Of a stretch of 64,000 bases of DNA, positions 59,801-64,000 are shown one piece after another; within the stretch, counting starts at the first letter, position 1, and every line of letters begins with the position of its first letter. The notes under the pieces are model-generated. The model did no database searches and had not been told where the DNA came from. It saw only the letters and a list, made by a program, of their open reading frames with translations. The position numbers and the translations under genes were made by a program. The DNA comes from Thermoplasmata archaeon (lineage in GTDB: Archaea; Thermoplasmatota; Thermoplasmata; Lutacidiplasmatales; UBA184): contig JASHPK010000060.1 of NCBI GenBank assembly GCA_030038095.1, forward strand, positions 1-64,000, in the 5' to 3' direction.

Positions 59801-60691
59801 GTGGCCCCGACCTCGGTCCCCCACGAGCGGCCCCGTGACCTCCTCGTCGCCGGTCACGTGAACGTCGACCGGTTCCTCGATCTCCGCGAGTTCCCGGCGC
59901 CGGACCGAACCGTGCCGATCCGATCGATCCGCGAGAAGCTCGGCGGAACCGCGACGAATCTCGCGCTCGTCGCCTCCAGCTACGGAGTCGCCTCGGGCCT
60001 CGTGGCCCGGATCGGCGACGGGTTCCCGGCGTCGTTCCGGGCCGAGCTCACCGCGTCGGGGATCGATCTGCGGGGCCTCGAGGTGGTTCGGGGGGTCTCC
60101 ACCCCCACCTGCTTCATCCTCGAGGACGAGGCCCGGCACCAGCGCACCCTCATCGACCAGGGACCGATGCAGGACGCCCGTGACGCTCGGCTGCCCGGCG
60201 CCTGGCTCCGCGAGTACGCCTGGCTGCACCTGACGACCGGCGACCCCGAGTTCCAGCTGCGCCTGCTCGATCGCGCCCACCGGGCCGGGCTCCGGGTCTC
60301 CGCCGATCCCGCCCAGGAGATCCACTACCGGTGGGACCGGCGACGGTTCCGCGAGCTTCTCGCCGGCTCGGAGATCCTCTTTGGGAACCGTTCCGAGATC
60401 GACCACGCGGTCGCGCTCGTCGAGGGAGTGGATCCGCGAGCGCTCCTCGAGCGGGTACCGATGGTGATCCGCACCGAGGGCGACCGGGGCGCCACCGCCT
60501 TCACCCGCGTCGGTACGACGCACGTGCCCGCGGTCCGGGTGCGAACGAAGGCCTCTGCGGTGGGGGCCGGCGAGGCGTTCCGGGGTGGGTTCTTCGCCGG
60601 TTGGTTCGAGGGGGAGCCGTTGCGGGCGTCCCTCGTGGGTGGAACGAGAGCCGCGGCGCGTTGGATCCGGCGCGCGGGCACCGGGAAGTGA
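59801..60691 (+). CDS. PfkB-family sugar/nucleoside kinase with altered catalytic base
   Basis: A 296-residue ribokinase-like protein. The N-terminal GHVNVD and the substrate loop EKLGGTATNLAL are normal. In the C-terminal signature the catalytic Asp of GAGD is Glu258 (VGAGEAFRGGF). Active-site Gly residues for the anion hole are kept. So it may be slow, inactive or use a different geometry. Substrate unknown. GTG 59801 follows the box gggctatcc (59770-59778) at leaderless spacing. moeA follows eight bases later. Confidence 0.82.
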   Translation: MAPTSVPHERPRDLLVAGHVNVDRFLDLREFPAPDRTVPIRSIREKLGGTATNLALVASSYGVASGLVARIGDGFPASFRAELTASGIDLRGLEVVRGVSTPTCFILEDEARHQRTLIDQGPMQDARDARLPGAWLREYAWLHLTTGDPEFQLRLLDRAHRAGLRVSADPAQEIHYRWDRRRFRELLAGSEILFGNRSEIDHAVALVEGVDPRALLERVPMVIRTEGDRGATAFTRVGTTHVPAVRVRTKASAVGAGEAFRGGFFAGWFEGEPLRASLVGGTRAAARWIRRAGTGK

Positions 60692-60698
60692 AGATCCG

Positions 60699-61964
60699 AT
60701 GGAAATGCATGCCTTCGGGGCCCTCACCCCGGTCGAGGTGGCGCGCGGGCGACTGCTCCGGGCCGTCCGTCCGATCGACCGAGTCGAGCGGATCCCGGTC
60801 GAGGCCGCCTTCGGCCGGGTCGCGGCTCGCACCATCCGGGCCCCGATCCCGATTCCGACGTTCGCCCGCACGACCTGGGACGGCTACGCGCTCCGATCTG
60901 AGGATACCCACGGAGCCACGACCCGTGCGCCGGTCGACCTTCGCGTGGTCGGAGAGGTGTTCGCGGAGCAGTCGTTCCCCCGGGCGCTCCGCCGGGGAGA
61001 AGCGGTCGCGATCGCGACCGGGGGGGCGATCCCGCGGGGGGCCGATGCGGTCGTGATCTTCGAGGAGGTCGAGCGCGAGGGCTCGAAGGTCCTCGTGCCT
61101 CGCCCGATCCCGCGCGGCGACCGGGTCAGCCCCCCCGGCCACGACTTCGCTCGGGGGACCGTCCTCGCCCGTCGCGGTGAAGAGCTCAGCGCGGTCGCGC
61201 TCGGCGCGATCGCCGCGTGCGGCGTGCCGACGGTCCCGGTCTACGCCCGGCCGATCGTCGCCATCGTTCCCAACGGGAACGAGCTCCTGTCGCCGGGGGA
61301 CCGACCCCGGAAGGGACGGATCTACGAGAGCAACAACGCGACGCTCGCCGCGATCGTGAGCGCCGCCGGGGCTACGGCCCGTACCGAGGCGCCCGTCCCG
61401 GATCAGCCGGAGCGGATCGAGCGGTCGCTCCGCGCGGCCCTTGCCTCGGCCGACCTCGTGCTCGCGACCGGAGGGAGCTCGGTCGGGGAACGGGACCACC
61501 TGCCGCGCATCCTGCCGAAGTTCGGTCCGCTCCTGTTCCACGGCATCGCCGTGCGGGCCGGCAAGCCCACCCTCGCCGTCCGCGTCGGCCCGAAGCTCGT
61601 GATTGGGATGCCGGGTCATCCGACGTCGTGCCTCGTGAACATGTACTGGCTCGTGCTCCCCGTGCTCCGCAAGCTCGGACGGCGCTCGGGCCCCGGATGG
61701 ACCGAGGGGTGGGCGGTGCTCGGCAGCGACGCCGTCGCCGCGACGCCCGGTCTCGCCACGGTCGTCCCGCTCGAGTTCCGCGGTGACCGCGCGTACTCGA
61801 CCTACCGGGGATCTTCGGTGATCACGAGCCTGCGCGGCGCGAGCGCGTACGCGATGCTACGACCCGGACAGCGGATCGTCCGGGCCGGCGCCCGGATCCG
61901 GGTCTACCACCTCGACCCACCGCTCGGTCCCGGCCGCATCGAGGCGGCGCGAAGGAACCGTTAA
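60699..61964 (+). CDS. moeA: Molybdopterin molybdenumtransferase MoeA
   Basis: Inserts molybdenum into molybdopterin-AMP; 421 residues. The N-terminal FARTTWDGYALRS, IATGGAIPRGADAVV, IVPNGNELLSPGD, LATGGSSVGERDHLP and VIGMPGHPTSCLVN blocks match the family. The domains are in the usual order and the length is typical. The start is ATG 60699 or 60705; the gene lies eight bases after the PfkB stop. moaD/moaE lie at 22.3-23.0 kb. Its stop overlaps a box (ccgttaagc) for purQ. Confidence 0.94.
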   Translation: MEMHAFGALTPVEVARGRLLRAVRPIDRVERIPVEAAFGRVAARTIRAPIPIPTFARTTWDGYALRSEDTHGATTRAPVDLRVVGEVFAEQSFPRALRRGEAVAIATGGAIPRGADAVVIFEEVEREGSKVLVPRPIPRGDRVSPPGHDFARGTVLARRGEELSAVALGAIAACGVPTVPVYARPIVAIVPNGNELLSPGDRPRKGRIYESNNATLAAIVSAAGATARTEAPVPDQPERIERSLRAALASADLVLATGGSSVGERDHLPRILPKFGPLLFHGIAVRAGKPTLAVRVGPKLVIGMPGHPTSCLVNMYWLVLPVLRKLGRRSGPGWTEGWAVLGSDAVAATPGLATVVPLEFRGDRAYSTYRGSSVITSLRGASAYAMLRPGQRIVRAGARIRVYHLDPPLGPGRIEAARRNR

Positions 61965-61965
61965 G
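61957..61965 (+). promoter_or_regulatory. TATA-like box for purQ
   Basis: ccgttaagc, overlapping the moeA stop and 23-31 bases before GTG 61988. Confidence 0.55.
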
Positions 61966-61987
61966 CGCGCCCTGCCCATCGACGCCC

Positions 61988-62812
61988 GTGGGCCGGCAGG
62001 AGCTCCGGGTCGCGATCCTCGCCATCGAGGGCACGAACTGCGACGAGGAGCTCCGGACGGCGATCGCCGACCTGGGGGCCCGGCCCGAGATCGTCTATCT
62101 CAAGCAGTTCGAGCAGCGCGACGTCGAACCAGGGGAGCGCCGCCGGCTCGCCGACTACCAGATGCTGCTCGTCCCCGGGGGCTTCTCGGCGGGGGACTAC
62201 GTCCGGGCCGGGGCGATCCTCGGCGCCCGCACGCGAGCTTCGCTCGGCCCGGACCTCGAGGAGTTCGTTCGGAGCGGCAAGATCGTGGGAGGGATCTGCA
62301 ACGGCTTCCAGGTGCTGGTGGAGCTCGGCCTGCTGCCGGGGCGCCCGGGCGGCCGGCTCGGCCCGCCCGGGGCCGTGCTGATGGCGAACGACTCCGGCCA
62401 CTTCGAGTGCCGACCCACGTTCGTCGCGTGGAACGGCGGGAACTTCCCCGCCCTCCGCGACGCGCCGCTCGGGACCCGCTTTCTGTTCCCCTCGGCGCAC
62501 GCCGAGGGGAAGCTCGTCCTCGGCGGGGGGAACGACCTTCGGGCGCTCGAGTCGAACGGCCAGATCCTCTTCCGCTGGGTGGCCCCGGACGGGTCTCCCG
62601 CGACCTATCCGTGGAACCCGAACGGCTCGCCGGGGGATCTCGCCGGCATCACGAACCCCGGGGGGAACGTCTTCGGGCTCATGCCGCACCCGGAGCGCTC
62701 GTTCTTCCATGCGCAGGCTCCGGATTGGACCCGGTCGGACGGGCCCTCGGGATACGGTGACGGGCACCGGTTCCTCGAGGCGGTGCTCTCCTACGCGGAG
62801 CGGAAGCTCTAG
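61988..62812 (+). CDS. purQ: Phosphoribosylformylglycinamidine synthase subunit PurQ
   Basis: The glutaminase subunit of FGAM synthase, releasing ammonia for PurL; 274 residues. The nucleophile is C104 in GICNGFQ and the catalytic His/Glu are in PHPERSFF near residue 226. VPGGFSAGDYVRAGA and SGHFECRPT are typical. GTG start with TATA-like box at 61957. purL and purS are not in the window. Confidence 0.95.
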   Translation: MGRQELRVAILAIEGTNCDEELRTAIADLGARPEIVYLKQFEQRDVEPGERRRLADYQMLLVPGGFSAGDYVRAGAILGARTRASLGPDLEEFVRSGKIVGGICNGFQVLVELGLLPGRPGGRLGPPGAVLMANDSGHFECRPTFVAWNGGNFPALRDAPLGTRFLFPSAHAEGKLVLGGGNDLRALESNGQILFRWVAPDGSPATYPWNPNGSPGDLAGITNPGGNVFGLMPHPERSFFHAQAPDWTRSDGPSGYGDGHRFLEAVLSYAERKL

Positions 62813-63414
62813 TCGACGTCGGGCCGAGTCCGGTCGATCGCGAGCCTCCAGGCGTCGAGTCGCTCCCCCTCGAGCGACCGCGACGCGACGACCTCGATCG
62901 AGCCGCCGCGTTCGGACCACGCCCGCCGGATCTCCTCGAGGCCGGTCGGGGCCTGTCGGCTCGAGAAGACGACGTACGCGCTCGCCCCTGGGGCGAGGTG
63001 GGCCGGGAGTTGGGCGACGAGACGGCGGGCCACCGTGCAACCGTCCGGCCCTCCGTCGAGCGCGAGGTGGTGCCACGGGTCCGGGTCCTCGGTTCCCGGC
63101 GGGGTGGGCAGGTAGGGCGGGTTCGCAAGCACCCGGTCGAACCTTCCGAGGCCCGCGGCGAGATCCGTGCGCACGACCGAAACGGGAAGGCCCTCGGCCC
63201 GCGCGCGAGCCCTCAGGTGGCGCAGGGCCCAGGGGTTGAGGTCGGTGGCGACGACCCGCGCGCCGGCGCGACTCGCCTCGAGGGCGAGGAGCCCCGCCCC
63301 GGTCCCGATCTCGAGGAGCGACGAGCCAGCCGGAACGCGGGCGAAGGGGACCAGGAGGAACGTGTCCTCCCGAGGGGGATAGAACGATCCCGGAGCGGCG
63401 GAGGCCGGCGCCAT
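62809..63414 (-). CDS. HemK/PrmC-like protein methyltransferase
   Basis: A 201-residue SAM-dependent methyltransferase. The SAM motif is LEIGTGAG near residues 34-41 and the catalytic NPPY is ANPPYLP near 100-106. PREDTFLL near residue 13 is typical of the HemK2/YqxB archaeal type that modifies the Gln of release factor GGQ. The start is ATG 63414; the box agaataaga (minus strand, about 63439-63447) lies 25-33 bases upstream. The stop overlaps the purQ stop. Confidence 0.9.
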   Translation of the reverse strand: MAPASAAPGSFYPPREDTFLLVPFARVPAGSSLLEIGTGAGLLALEASRAGARVVATDLNPWALRHLRARARAEGLPVSVVRTDLAAGLGRFDRVLANPPYLPTPPGTEDPDPWHHLALDGGPDGCTVARRLVAQLPAHLAPGASAYVVFSSRQAPTGLEEIRRAWSERGGSIEVVASRSLEGERLDAWRLAIDRTRPDVD

Positions 63415-63483
63415 CTCCGAGGCGGAGGGATGGTCTCTTATTCTTGCCACGCCTAGAACGGACGCTTCCTGGTGCTTTTCGTT

Positions 63484-64000
63484 ATGCCCCACCGGCTTTC
63501 CCCACCCGTGAAGATCGGGATCACGGGGCTCCCCGGGTCCGGCAAGACCCAGACGCTCCTGCGCATCATCGAGCTGCTCGAGGAGGAGGGCGTCGTCGTC
63601 GGAGGGATGGTGACCGAGCCGATCGTCGAGAAGCAGCGACGGACCGGCTTCCAGATCACCGACTGGCTCACGAAGGAGCACGAGGTGTTCGCGCACGAGG
63701 GCCTGAAATCGCGCATCCGCTCCGGCCGCTTCGGAGTGAACCTGGGCGCGCTCGAGGGCCTCGGCACGCGCGCGCTCACCGAGGCCCGCGAGTCGGCGGA
63801 CGTGATCGTGATCGACGAGGTCGGCAAGATGGAGGTCGAGAGCGAGCCGTTCACGCAGAGCGTGCTCGAGACGCTCGACGCGAAGAAGTCGATCATCATG
63901 ACCCTCCACAAGAAATCCCGGAACCCCCTCCTGCAGGACATCCGACGGAGGGACGAGTTACGCCTGCTCGAGGTGACGCCGGTCAACAAGAACCTGCTCG
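63484..64000 (+). CDS. THEP1-type nucleoside-triphosphatase (cut by window end)
   Basis: The first 172 codons of an open frame that runs off the window. Walker A is GLPGSGKT near residues 15-22; Walker B is VIVIDEVGKME near 113-123, the family's hallmark. It hydrolyses NTPs to NDPs; the biological role is unknown. ATG 63484 follows the A/T-containing box gcctagaac (63451-63459) at leaderless distance. The whole family is about 170-200 residues, so little is missing. Confidence 0.88.
   Translation, partial: MPHRLSPPVKIGITGLPGSGKTQTLLRIIELLEEEGVVVGGMVTEPIVEKQRRTGFQITDWLTKEHEVFAHEGLKSRIRSGRFGVNLGALEGLGTRALTEARESADVIVIDEVGKMEVESEPFTQSVLETLDAKKSIIMTLHKKSRNPLLQDIRRRDELRLLEVTPVNKNLL

Overview
The window reads as a stretch of an archaeal chromosome with very high GC. 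Archaeal markers are: the proteasome/exosome operon (psmA, SBDS, Rrp4, Rrp41, Rrp42, eL43, Rpo12), eS8, SRP19, aEF-2, RadB, family B DNA polymerase, a GPN GTPase, pyruvoyl arginine decarboxylase and a type IV pilin. Many genes have an A/T-rich box about 22-33 bases before the start codon and no Shine-Dalgarno sequence, which indicates leaderless transcripts. Shine-Dalgarno motifs are mostly seen at internal operon genes. The half-length heme A synthase, the AHIHHGKT P-loop of EF-2 and the overall style suggest a high-GC, oxygen-respiring member of the Thermoplasmatota. That placement is an inference. No mobile element, CRISPR array or prophage was seen.

Layout. Positions 1-6.3 kb hold a respiratory cluster: b6-type cytochrome b, two small membrane proteins, heme-copper oxidase subunit I, compact heme A synthase, heme O synthase, an unknown soluble protein and a 60-residue membrane protein. 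tRNA-Pro(GGG) and the rRNA methyltransferase RlmE follow. From 7.2 to 12.6 kb come an endonuclease IV-like TIM barrel, 6-phospho-3-hexuloisomerase, arginine decarboxylase, an SCP2 protein with RNase HII, and a KDG-aldolase/glucose-dehydrogenase pair that looks like a non-phosphorylative Entner-Doudoroff branch.

Positions 12.9-16.3 kb (minus strand) carry the most unusual unit: a tightly coupled operon of a permease-less ABC ATPase, a cysteine-rich SIMIBI-type GTPase, a NifS-type cysteine desulfurase and an 11-cysteine Fe-S protein. It looks like a dedicated metallocofactor or Fe-S assembly system.

Positions 16.7-25.7 kb hold eS8, SRP19, a GPN GTPase, a TraB protein, the Mrp Fe-S carrier, ADP-forming acyl-CoA synthetase, MoaD/MoaE and a two-subunit 2-oxoacid:ferredoxin oxidoreductase. 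Ferredoxin-linked oxo-acid oxidation followed by ADP-forming CoA release would give ATP. Positions 25.7-31.3 kb are envelope genes (a large membrane protein, a flippase, a DedA protein). Then come dihydroorotase, PurM, a DMT exporter, PolB, an Fe-S uracil-DNA glycosylase and the uS12-uS7-EF-2 operon. EF-2 is followed by a degenerate 92-base tandem duplication and three CTACTAC/GTAGTAG hairpins.

Positions 41.5-64 kb hold a flavin split-barrel protein, O6-alkylguanine methyltransferase, RadB, RNase J-like nuclease, a pilin pair, the proteasome/exosome operon, a thioredoxin-domain protein, a phosphoesterase, an archaeal HTH regulator, a kinase/coiled-coil pair, glycyl-tRNA synthetase, an amidohydrolase, a PfkB kinase with an altered catalytic base, MoeA, PurQ, a HemK-like methyltransferase and a THEP1 NTPase cut by the window end.
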